A program made the translations under genes and the position numbers. The notes below the pieces were generated by a model. It did not search any database. It was not told where the DNA came from and saw only the letters and a list, made by a program, of their open reading frames with translations. From positions 1,846,420-1,886,158 of the forward strand of contig BFEA01000269.1 in NCBI GenBank assembly GCA_003427395.1: DNA of 39,739 nucleotides. Direction: 5' to 3'. The DNA is from Chara braunii. Taxonomy: Eukaryota > Streptophyta > Charophyceae > Charales > Characeae. Below, piece after piece: positions 30,719-38,880 of this stretch; positions within the stretch are counted from its first letter, which is position 1; the number at the start of each line of letters is the position of its first letter.

Positions 30719-30840
30719 CTGGTAGCCTAGCCGAGTGGTCCTTTTTTTCCTCTTTTTTTTTTTTAACTAAGCGACATTCTTCTCTCAATTTCACCTTTCA
30801 CTATCTACCTACCACCACTCCTAAGCCTATACGGTAGGAG
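30719..30840 (-). repeat. SINE-body fragment with T-rich tail
   Basis: T-rich runs at 30740-30765 are followed by TTCTTCTCTCAA and CACTATCTACCTACCACCAC, matching the 3' body of the SINE at 32688-33221. CTAGCCGAGTGGTCC just left resembles a tRNA A box on plus. Confidence 0.55.
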
Positions 30841-31025
30841 ATGGATTTGTAATTTTGTACTGGTGGTTTAATGGCAGTATCACTATGAAAAACCACAATT
30901 CCTAACACTCTCATTTTCTTGATTCGGTGCCATTCCTTTAACACCACTAGAAAATTCGACCTTTTCTGCAACTTGAACCTTGTTCAATCCATAAACGCAT
31001 GCATCCAGCTATCGGCCGCGGTCCC

Positions 31026-31080
31026 TTTTCGGAGGCCGCCGGCCGCCGATTCAATTTATCTACGGCGCTGGGCCTCCGAA
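31026..31080. other. Inverted repeat TTTCGGAGGCC
   Basis: TTTCGGAGGCC (from 31027) and GGCCTCCGAAA (to 31080) flank a GC-rich centre. No duplication is seen. Confidence 0.6.
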
Positions 31081-31230
31081 ATCTTCGTAGGCAACAAGTT
31101 TTCTTTTCAGCAAGGCTGGGACCATGTACTGGAGAAGGACTCGAGGTATTGTCAAACGTACTGGATCCCAATCGAGTACGTACCAACCGTCCACAAGCAA
31201 GCCGATATATATATTTGACCTGCAGCCATT

Positions 31231-31275
31231 TTTATTTTTTTTTGAAAAACACTCCCCCGCCAGTGCTAGTGTTGC
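31231..31275 (-). ncRNA. Decayed 3' module fragment
   Basis: T-rich run, GAAAAACACTCCCCCGCCAG and TGCTAGTGTTG resemble the tail side of the module (compare 9470-9493). The core is missing. Confidence 0.5.
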
Positions 31276-31410
31276 CTGCAGCCTACACGTATAAGGCCAC
31301 AACCTTCAAAGATTCCCACCTGAGAGGCGTGGGCAAAGGACAGAAGAGTCAGGGGGAAAGGGCTGGCATGTCTTTTTCACTGCCTTCTGCCTATTGGCAA
31401 GTATGTTCCA

Positions 31411-31509
31411 GGGGCAAGGTCCCACTTGCGCAAATTAGGAGATTTGGGCCGTTGATCGTTGCTATCTACGGTCAGTATCTCTTATTTCGTGCAAGTGGGA
31501 CCTAGCCCC
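31411..31509. mobile_element. Short GGTCCC-type MITE, about 99 bp
   Basis: Ends GGGGCAAGGTCCCACTTGC and, inverted, GGGGCTAGGTCCCACTTGC. The inner sequence (AAATTAGGAGAT against AAATAAGAGAT) also pairs. It resembles but is not identical to the 165-bp family. Confidence 0.75.
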
Positions 31510-31620
31510 AGGTCTCTCAAAAGCCATAACCTCATCCATGCTCTCCAAGACTGCTATCATGTTTTGGTCCTGAACAATCATCACAATAGAACCCTGAATC
31601 AGGGCGGTTGTTTCTTGTTG

Positions 31621-31656
<36 letters not shown>

Positions 31657-31657
31657 N
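31621..31657 (+). repeat. Poly(A) tract ending in an N
   Basis: Thirty-six A and one N. AGAACCCTGAATCAGGGC before it (31590-31607) recurs at 34078-34095, also next to A-rich sequence. Confidence 0.7.
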
Positions 31658-32164
31658 CCACAGGAGAGTCGTAAACACTTGGCGGAAGTCGATCAGAAAA
31701 GGAAGCCGAAGTCTCACTGCTCCACGTATCGAAATCCCGTCTTGGTTCCGCACGGCAAACGTCTTGGTTCCGCACTGCATAAGTCAGCAGCAACCCAATC
31801 AACCGAAAACCTCTCCAGCACCGACGAACACAGGCGCAGCAGCAGTATACTCATTAAGGCTCCATATCTAAGACCAGGAGCGAATGCCCTGACTTGGTTG
31901 CGATTCCTATACAAGGGAGGCGGGGGAAAGAGAACATCGTCCAAATCTCACCCATGCTTGCCAACCTGGCAAGGAGGAGGGGCCACAGGCGGGATGCAAC
32001 GGCGGTATTCGAGCGCAAAGACCTCACCCTCCTCATGATGCACCAGGCGCCCGTATTGTTTTAAAAATTTGACACCGGTGCAAGCGTTAGCTCTGCACAG
32101 AGACCGCCGTTGTATGCTATTTTACTCAGACGAGTAATTTTTAGTTTGCATCATTTTCAAATTT

Positions 32165-32246
32165 TAAAAGTACTGAGATAGACTAGAGCATTGTCCCATC
32201 TACCAAAAAAAAAAAAAAAAAGGTACTGTTGATTAACCCAGCCCAT
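32165..32246 (+). repeat. Dispersed repeat C, copy 1
   Basis: ATTGTCCCAT, an A run and GTACTGTTGATTAACCCAGC recur at 34715-34799. In both places a GGTCCC MITE follows shortly. Confidence 0.75.
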
Positions 32247-32325
32247 GCGTACGAATGGTACACACACACAGTCAATAGACGTGTGTGCGTGACTATTTCT
32301 AAATTCTAATCCTCATTGTAGCAGT

Positions 32326-32489
32326 GGCCTGGTCCTATTAGCAAAGAGGATTGCATTATATTCCTGAATCTGGATGTGTTTTGTGCAGAGATTCAGGAAA
32401 GCCAATCAATCCCAATTTTCTGCATCTGTCCTCAAATGCATCAAGATTCAGAAATTAAATCCAATCCTCTTTGCTAATGGGACCAGGCC
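32326..32489. mobile_element. GGTCCC-family MITE, copy 2
   Basis: GGCCTGGTCCTATTAGCAAA and its inverse counterpart GGCCTGGTCCCATTAGCAAA form the ends; AGAGGATTG continues the match. Length is about 164 bp and there is no coding. A T run follows at 32500. Confidence 0.85.
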
Positions 32490-32495
32490 CCAGAT

Positions 32496-32526
<31 letters not shown>

Positions 32527-32687
32527 GGATGTCACAATAAGGTTAGGGTCTAACTCACAACAAAAAAACAAACAAGAAGGAAAAGGAAAAAACATTAAAA
32601 AAATAAGACAAAAAAGGTTCAAAAACAAAAGAAACAGGAAAAAAAAGTTTGAAAAACACTACTGATTTTGTCATGCTGCCACTCTGA

Positions 32688-33221
32688 CAGCTGACTGTTT
32701 TTTTTTTTTCTTTATACTTTGAAAAAACTACACTATGTTCTTCTCTCAAATTCTTTTTGTCTTTCACTACCTTTCCTACCACTACTCCCAAGACTATATA
32801 GAGGGGACCCCTGCAAGCATAGGGCCTTGCAAACAAGGTAATTCATGTTGCCCCCCGCCCCAACAGCGGTAGTCAGAGATGGGGTGGGGCCGTCGGTGGG
32901 GGTCCGGCTAACGCAAAGACCGGACATTTTGCCAGTAGCTGTGCCTCCCTTTCTCATCGTCCCCCACCCCTCATCGAGTAGCAGCAGAGGCTATGGCCAA
33001 CACTCTCCCACACACCACACACAACCCACTCATGCTCGCACTCACACCCGTGTTGGTCATAGACCCCGCTAATACCGATCAGGGGTATCCAGAGGACTAA
33101 TACAGTCCGTTGGCACTAAGTGCGCCGCAGGCGGCCATGGGGCTTGAACCCACAACCTCCTGAATGCCACTTGCGTGCCTAACCAACTGAGCTAGGCAGC
33201 TGGATTCAGCTGACTGTTTTT
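32688..33221 (-). mobile_element. tRNA-headed SINE with a 15-bp duplication
   Basis: CAGCTGACTGTTTTT is present at 32688-32702 and 33207-33221. On minus the insert starts with a tRNA-like head (33203-33125) with A box TAGCTCAGTTGG and B box GGGTTCAAGCC. The T arm pairs well and 5 of 7 acceptor pairs form, but the D and anticodon arms are decayed. The body carries the CTACCACTACTCC block and ends in an A run. Length is about 500 bp. It relies on LINE enzymes for movement. Confidence 0.85.
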
Positions 33222-33232
33222 AAATTACTTCT

Positions 33233-33260
33233 TATATATATATATATATATATATATATC
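33233..33260. repeat. TA microsatellite
   Basis: About 13 TA units just outside the SINE. Confidence 0.9.
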
Positions 33261-33371
33261 GTCAAATAGAACTGCCGACGGTAAACCGTAGGCAGAGAGG
33301 GAGAAGAGGACAACAAACGAGGGGCTGTGACAAACTGTTTCGTCGGAGTTTCACCATCACACCCCGGGATA

Positions 33372-33478
33372 CCTGCTTAAGAAGGTGAGAGGAAGATCCT
33401 CCTTAAGCAGGCCCCAGTATTGAAGGCTCCATCTATTGGTGGGGAGCACCACCTGCTGGAAATGGGGTCCAGCGTCCC
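33372..33478 (-). ncRNA. 3' module with a third type of stem
   Basis: CCTGCTTAAGAAGG (33372-33385) pairs with CCTCCTTAAGCAGG (33398-33411) with one mismatch around TGAGAGGAAGAT. The standard core follows at 33426-33478. There is no poly(A) on its tail side. Confidence 0.75.
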
Positions 33479-33964
33479 TATACAACTCATTTGTTTGACT
33501 TATTGTAATTATGCTTCGCCAAGGCGTGGGCTTAGTTCAGTGTGTCCTGTCTGAGAGTACTCAACTGTGATCATATCAGGCAGCCATTGATCGCCCTCGT
33601 GTATCCTCCCTCCCGAGATCCCATGTGCTGTGTGTATAATGTGCGTGCTTGTGTATTCGTGTATTTGTGTGTTTGTGTGTTTGTGCGTCTTTGTGCTAAC
33701 TTAGGGTTGACATGACTATTGTGATTACGTTTTTAGTACTGAAATTTAGATTTTCTTAGCATTCTCTTTTCTTAGGGATAATTTAGATTGTGATGATAAT
33801 TTCCGTTGACTTTTTGAGTTGATGGGGCTGTGGAGTAGGCTGTGGGGTTAAATCTAGTGGTGTCCTCTATGTGTTTGGCCGATGATGCCTTACCCACTGA
33901 GGGCACCACCTAACTTTGTAAGGGACGCCGGGACCGGTTCCCGGCTTTCATAAAGACATTTGTT

Positions 33965-33970
<6 letters not shown>
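33479..33970. other. No gene seen
   Basis: GT-rich stretch at 33625-33695 and otherwise unique sequence. Confidence 0.4.
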
Positions 33971-34006
<36 letters not shown>

Positions 34007-34020
34007 CAAAAAAAGGGGGG

Positions 34021-34070
<50 letters not shown>
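33971..34070. repeat. A34, T12 and A44 homopolymer block
   Basis: Two long A runs separated by CCCAAAAAAAGGGGGG and a T run. Assembly accuracy here is doubtful. Confidence 0.8.
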
Positions 34071-34340
34071 AAAGAAAAGAACCCTGAATCAGGGCAAGTA
34101 GAAGCACAGCAAGTGTCACTATGTTCCTTCTGTATTGCTTTTATGCTTGCCGGGGAAAAGTAACCTGACTGCCGCCCTCCCAGAATATAATGAGGGTGGA
34201 CTTGGGGGTGTGGTAAAAAAAAGAAAGTGTCATCCAGTGGGGGTTTCGTCCTTGTCTGCCCCATTCGTCTTCTTTATTTTTTGTCTTTCTTTTTTAAGCC
34301 CCCAGTACCTGGAGCCTTCCTACGGCCGCATACGCAGCTA

Positions 34341-34386
34341 ACATCATTTCTATGTCAAAAAAAAAAAAAAAACATTATTTCTATGT
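34341..34386 (+). mobile_element. Poly(A)-only retroinsertion 4
   Basis: ACATCATTTCTATGT (34341-34355) and ACATTATTTCTATGT (34372-34386) flank a C and 15 A. The repeat is 15 bp with one difference. Confidence 0.8.
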
Positions 34387-34714
34387 ACCAGCCTGCCTGT
34401 GGCCAGTTGGTATGTATTTGAGGAGAACTTTTCCTTCGGAGAGAACCCCCCCTGTCCGTTGTTGGTGATTGAAGTGTCATTCATTTTTTTGTTTGGATCA
34501 CTGTTTTTTTTTTTTTTTTGCAGGTCTCCGAATTTCAAGTAGTATACTACCTGAAGTGTCAGGAGGCTGCGCCCGCCGTCGATAAAATCCATCGGCAGCA
34601 TTGGTGCGTTACAGGCCTCCAGACTTCATGGAGCCTTTTCGGTGCCAGTCGTGCTCCAGGTAGTGGTGGTTTAACCAACTGTCAATCAAGGCCGCGGGCT
34701 GAAAAAAAAAAAAA

Positions 34715-34799
34715 AAAAAAAAAGTTTGAAAGTACTGTATAGACACACTGGAGAATTGTCCCATAAAAAAAAAAAAAGTACTGTTGATTAACCCAGCCC
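34715..34799 (+). repeat. Dispersed repeat C, copy 2
   Basis: Same blocks as 32165-32246, with an A run in the same position. Confidence 0.75.
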
Positions 34800-34804
34800 T
34801 TCAG

Positions 34805-34973
34805 GGGCGTGGTCCCCCTAGCAAAGAGGATCGGATCGAATGCCTGAATCTGGACGAGGTTATGGAGATGTGCAGGAAATCGAGATTGAACTGCTTTTCT
34901 GCATCTCCGCGTAAAACACATCCAGATTCAGGAGCTCGATCCTATCCTCTTTGCTAGTGGGACCTCAGCCCAG
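34805..34973. mobile_element. GGTCCC-family MITE, copy 3
   Basis: GGGGCGTGGTCCCCCTAGCA and the inverse of GGGCTGAGGTCCCACTAGCA form the ends; AAGAGGAT extends the match. It shares GCAGGAAATCGAGATTGAAC with copy 1. Confidence 0.85.
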
Positions 34974-35036
34974 GAGAAAACGGCCTGTCCATTTTTTTTA
35001 TTTATTTATTTTTTTGTGCAAGGAAAGTCCTTTTCC

Positions 35037-35150
35037 AAGCCCACTATCTTGGTGGCGGTAAGAGAGCCACCGGGATTGAGGGCTTATTTATTGCGCTGCT
35101 CCATCTATTGGTGGGGAGCGACACCTGCTGGAAACCAGGTCCGTCGTCCC
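35037..35150 (-). ncRNA. 3' module with a fourth type of stem
   Basis: The inner stem GGTGGC/GCCACC (35051-35056, 35066-35071) encloses GGTAAGAGA. An outer stem AAGCCC/GGGCTT (35037-35042, 35080-35085) is separated by internal loops. The core is at 35098-35150. A T-rich run lies at 34991-35015. Confidence 0.7.
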
Positions 35151-35320
35151 TTAATAACATAGTTGTCGTACGGTGACGGGGGCTATGGTCATTTAATTTC
35201 TGGCCTGGAGCTGTTCATTCCCTTGGGGCTGCACTTATTACCCTTCCCTTTCTAGCGCTCCCACCTTTGTAGTGGCCTAGCCCTGTTCCCTGGAGGTTTG
35301 GTTTGGTTACACATAGATAG

Positions 35321-35634
35321 CCTGAACCTCCCATTCCCTTCACTCATGCTGCAACCCAGGAAACTGCAGCCCTTCCCTACTTTCTTATTTAATTTATTTA
35401 TTTGTTTGTTTATTTTTTTACATTGAAATTAGAAGGTTGAAAGTAGACCGAATTAGTTACCTTGCATAGGTAGAGTGTCTCTTGAGGCGGGGTAGGCCGC
35501 CTCCGATACTCGTGGTTTTACCAGGATCTTTCCCTTTCATTTAGAGGTGGGTGCTGATATCATCCTGAATTTCCCATTCCCTTCACTCATGCTGCGACCC
35601 AGGAAACTGCAGCTCTTCCCTACATTGAAATTAG
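35321..35634 (+). repeat. Two direct repeats about 242 bp apart
   Basis: CATTCCCTTCACTCATGCTG and CCCAGGAAACTGCAGC occur near 35333 and 35575. The first copy has an AT-rich insertion (about 35379-35420) before ATTGAAATTAG. It is too short for an LTR pair and has no primer-binding site. Confidence 0.75.
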
Positions 35635-35659
35635 TAGCTTACGCGGAAAGGGAGGCGCG

Positions 35660-36365
35660 AGCGTGCGGGGAACAAACCAGCCGACGGGCTCAGCGGTCTT
35701 GAAACCCAACGCTTCGGAGTTACCGAGGAAGACGGAAGACGTTGACGTCACCACTGAAGTCTGCTTGGAGGTCAGTCAGCAATGGAGCGACCGGGATTGA
35801 CTGAAGGGGCAGGTGGAGGGGTAGGCGAGATGGTGGCATCTTGTGGTCAGCGTGGAGAAGGCGTCCTTGCGCAGGGAACAACACACGTGGAGCTTCTACA
35901 GGGGACAGGTTTATCAGAGAATCTTCAACGGCAAACAGATGAATGGGTGGCCGAGCTGGAAGGCACGCAACAGCATATGCAACAGATTGTTGGAGCCTTG
36001 GCCTTCGTGGCCCAGGTCGGGTCGGTGGTGGACTGGGGGGGATCTACCATGACCACACGGCTGGAGGATAAGTACCAATAACTGTCAACTATCCTCTGGC
36101 AGATTGTGGAGGATCCAGCACTGGAGCCTTTTGTAGATTGGCAGCGGGCTGACACTCTGATAACCAATTGTAACATGATTTTCAGCCAGGGAGTAGATTC
36201 CTACGCCAATTGAAACATCTACAATAGGGATAACCGCTTCAACAACAGTGACGGCGCATGCGACTATGATTTCAGCGACAGCGACAATCACATGAATGAC
36301 ATCAACCATAACAACAGTGCATGTGATAAGCCCAGATCCGTACCGCGCGGCTTGCCGTATCCCTG
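35660..36365 (+). pseudogene. Relic 2 of the Asn/Asp-rich protein family
   Basis: ATG 35782 opens MERPGLTEGAGGGVGEMVAS, then LQRQTDEWVAELEGTQQHMQ (coiled-coil-like) and a stop after LEDKYQ at 36081. The same frame continues with LSTILWQIVEDPALEPFVDW, then CDYDFSDSDNHMNDINHNN, interrupted by one more stop. Leader and coiled coil match relic 1. No known family is recognised. In-frame stops show decay. Confidence 0.6.
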
Positions 36366-36905
36366 AGGAAAAATCCCGCGGAAGCCCCGAAGTACGGACA
36401 CGGACAGAAAGGGGTTTTTCTTTCTTTTTGCTTTTGTTTTCCTTTTTGAAACGGCTTTTTCATTTTGTTTGGTTAATAACTCCCACGCGGGCGAATAGCG
36501 GCCGCGGTATGAAAAGCAAGAAACGGTTTCGGTTGGGACTTTTTGAATTTTTGCGCGCGCACGCCCAAGCTCCGATTTCTTCGCGCGTCTCGCATCCCCG
36601 TTTCTTGCTCTGCATCCCCGCGCCATCTTCCCTTCTTGCTGCGCGCATTCCCCCCATGCGGGACTCTTCGTCTTCCCCTCCTCCCAGCTCGATCCTTACG
36701 CCGCGAAGTGATTGGCCGCGTGGTTGGGATGCTCGGATCAATGTGGAGAGCAGGAAACCGCGCGCCACTTGAATGGACACCCCAATCACGTAGGACCGTG
36801 CCATCCTGCGGGTCGAACCCTCTAACTCCCCACCTTCCTCCTGTCCTGCTCATCTACAACCTGCGCTGCCCGCACCTCGCGCTGACAACCCGCCGCCTCC
36901 CGCGC
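36366..36905 (+). other. GC-rich region upstream of the TATA motif
   Basis: No gene is supported; frames up to about 150 codons on both strands lack known domains. Confidence 0.4.
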
Positions 36906-36912
36906 TATAAAT
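36906..36912 (+). promoter_or_regulatory. Candidate TATA box
   Basis: CGCGCTATAAATTC is followed by a CT-rich stretch in which a start site would fall near 36936-36942, and by an ATG at 36955. Confidence 0.5.
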
Positions 36913-36954
36913 TCACGCAACCCTCTCCTCTCTCTCTCTTTGATCTCGGCTGCA

Positions 36955-37176
36955 ATGCTGCGCGAGCTATGCGTGAAGTCCGCGGCGCCGAACAGGCTCG
37001 ACGAGCCCAAGGACGGGCGGAGTGACGACGTGGGGTGGACCCGCGGTAGTCTCGGGGCGAAGCAGTCGGAGGGACTGAGCAGTGGTGGGGATTGGACGCC
37101 GGCCGCGGCAGGGCCTTGTGGCTATGGTGGTCGGTGGTCTTGGGAGGTTGAGGGTTGCGCCTGGGGGCGGCAGTAA
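36955..37176 (+). CDS. Hypothetical short reading frame behind the TATA box
   Basis: 73 codons from ATG 36955: MLRELCVKSAAPNRLDEPKD, then Gly-, Ser- and Trp-rich residues. No domain, signal peptide or membrane segment is apparent. A possible splice donor, CGCGGTAGTC, lies near 37042, so only a first exon might be real. A pyrimidine-rich tract (37480-37530) ahead of CTGTTAG at 37546-37552 could be an acceptor region. The promoter-like context is the only support. Confidence 0.3.
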   Translation: MLRELCVKSAAPNRLDEPKDGRSDDVGWTRGSLGAKQSEGLSSGGDWTPAAAGPCGYGGRWSWEVEGCAWGRQ

Positions 37177-38205
37177 TTGAATTTTTTGTGTACAAGAAGG
37201 ACTCGCTTTAATCTTCATTGCTGCTTTGTCTATGCATGTCGTGTGTGTGAGGCCCCGAGTGATGGGAGCTGATTGTGCACATGAGTGATGTCGAAGGTTC
37301 ATGGATGATTAGATGTCCTATCAAGGGTTGTTGATTGCATGCATGTATGTGTGTATGTACTCGTCCGGGCGGGGATGGGGAAACTGAACTGGGGGACCGT
37401 CTGCTTAGGAGTACGAGTGTGTTGATCTGGTTGTTCCCCTCCCCTCCGCGGCCTTTCCTGCGCTCGCGCGCTGTCTTGGCGTAACTCACTCTCTCTCTCT
37501 GTCCCTCTCCCGATCGCCTTCCCTTTTTGAACTAATAGCCATCGCTGTTAGAACTTCTTGTCCCCGTACTGGTGACGTCAACCGCCTGCGTCCGCGCGGA
37601 CGCTCGACGCCCCCGCAAGGGGAGAAAGCTCAGACTTCGTCATCTTCCCCCGACGCCCCCACTTTTGAGAGAGAAGAGTTGCGTTGATTGTTGTATGGAT
37701 TCGGTGTTGGTTCGGATGACCGGGAATGCGGGATCTTGCCCGTGTTCATCGCGTACCTCTGATCGTCTCATCTCGTTACCGACCTTCCCCATCACAGATG
37801 ACGACAGCGTCTACTGCGATGCGGACGTACGGCGCGCGCTGAGGCGGACGGAGCAAGTGTGTTGGCAAGNCCCGCCTCGGGCTTGTGATATAAGGGGGAA
37901 CGGGTTTGTCTTGATTGATCGTTTTGATTCCCCGACTCTAATATTGCCTTATACGGGTTTAACGGTGTTGCCCTGGTCGGCCGCTCACGCCGCGTGGCGG
38001 CCGCAGTTTGATTGTCGCTGGTGTCGCCAGGGGGACTCGTGTTCTTGGCGACGGCTGGTCCTGGGTTACGAGGGAGCGACACGTTTCCCCGAGCTTTCCC
38101 GTAGTGCGGGGGCGCTGCCCGCGCAATTTCGAATTCGGATGCCGACGAGTCCTCCCGCCGCTTTACCCTCCCGAAAACTTTCGCGCAGACTATGTGAGTC
38201 CGATG
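37177..38205. other. No supported gene
   Basis: A frame of 214 codons runs from a GTG at 37572 across an N at 37870 to 38216, Arg/Ser/Pro-rich with no known motif and no ATG at its start. A CT microsatellite lies near 37490. Confidence 0.35.
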
Positions 38206-38207
38206 CC

Positions 38208-38336
38208 GAGGCTTGACGGCCTCGAACCAACCACCTCTACAGCAAAGACCTGAGGGTTCGGTCACTTCGTGAGGCCGAGGATGAGGCCCGAAGGCTTCGA
38301 ACCCACCACCTATCCCCCAAACCCCTGACGGCCAAA
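38208..38336 (-). repeat. Two tandem units with B-box-like sequence
   Basis: GACGGCCTCGAACCAACCAC and GAAGGCTTCGAACCCACCAC are about 80 bases apart, each followed by an A/C-rich stretch and CCTGA. On minus, GGGTTCGAAGCC is a good B box, but no A box was found. Confidence 0.5.
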
Positions 38337-38599
38337 GTTTTGTCTTCCGCCGCCATGGCCCTCTCCCCTTGATGCCTTTTCCCGTCCTGATGCACGACGG
38401 CAGTTCGTTTTCACGAAAACCTTTTTGATTTTATCGTTTCGGAGTGATCCGACCCCCACGGGACTTCGCGACGACAGTTCGACTCCGGGGAAAACCTCTG
38501 GCACGAAACGAGGGCCTCCCGTTCCGTCCGGGAGACCCAACCCTTACAGCCAAAAATCCTCGGCCACGCCCCTCCTAGAACTCTGATCGGCGACCCTGT

Positions 38600-38880
38600 A
38601 CGGGAAGCTGCGAGGGGGCGTGAGGTTGCGTATCACATGCCTGCGATGATGCCATCTGCAACGGCATCGATTACATCAACAACATCACCGACGTTGATTT
38701 CATCAACGATCAACACGACGGCGTTGACTTCACTACTTGCATCTGCGGCAATGTTAGTGACGTCTCTACCATCACCTACATCAGTAACGAATGCTTCGTC
38801 TCAAATAACGGCAACAAGGTTTGCGGACGCGACTACTCACAAGACTGCCCGTTGCAACAACAACAACAACAAAAATAACA
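38600..38880 (+). pseudogene. Relic 3 of the Asn/Asp-rich protein family
   Basis: The frame reading DDAICNGIDYINNITDVDFI then NDQHDGVDFTTCICGN and NECFVSNNGNKVCGRDYSQ is open to a Gln run encoded by CAA repeats (38854-38872). It resembles the Asp/Asn-rich end of relic 2. Another frame is Ser/Thr-rich over the same bases, as in relic 1. The coiled-coil part is absent. Confidence 0.5.

Noticed and set aside
33125-33203. Functional tRNA gene on minus
   Set aside because: A and B boxes and the T arm are good, but the D and anticodon arms do not form and it lies inside a SINE.
35321-35634. Possible LTR pair
   Set aside because: Repeats are about 70-120 bp, only 242 bp apart, with no primer-binding site or internal coding.
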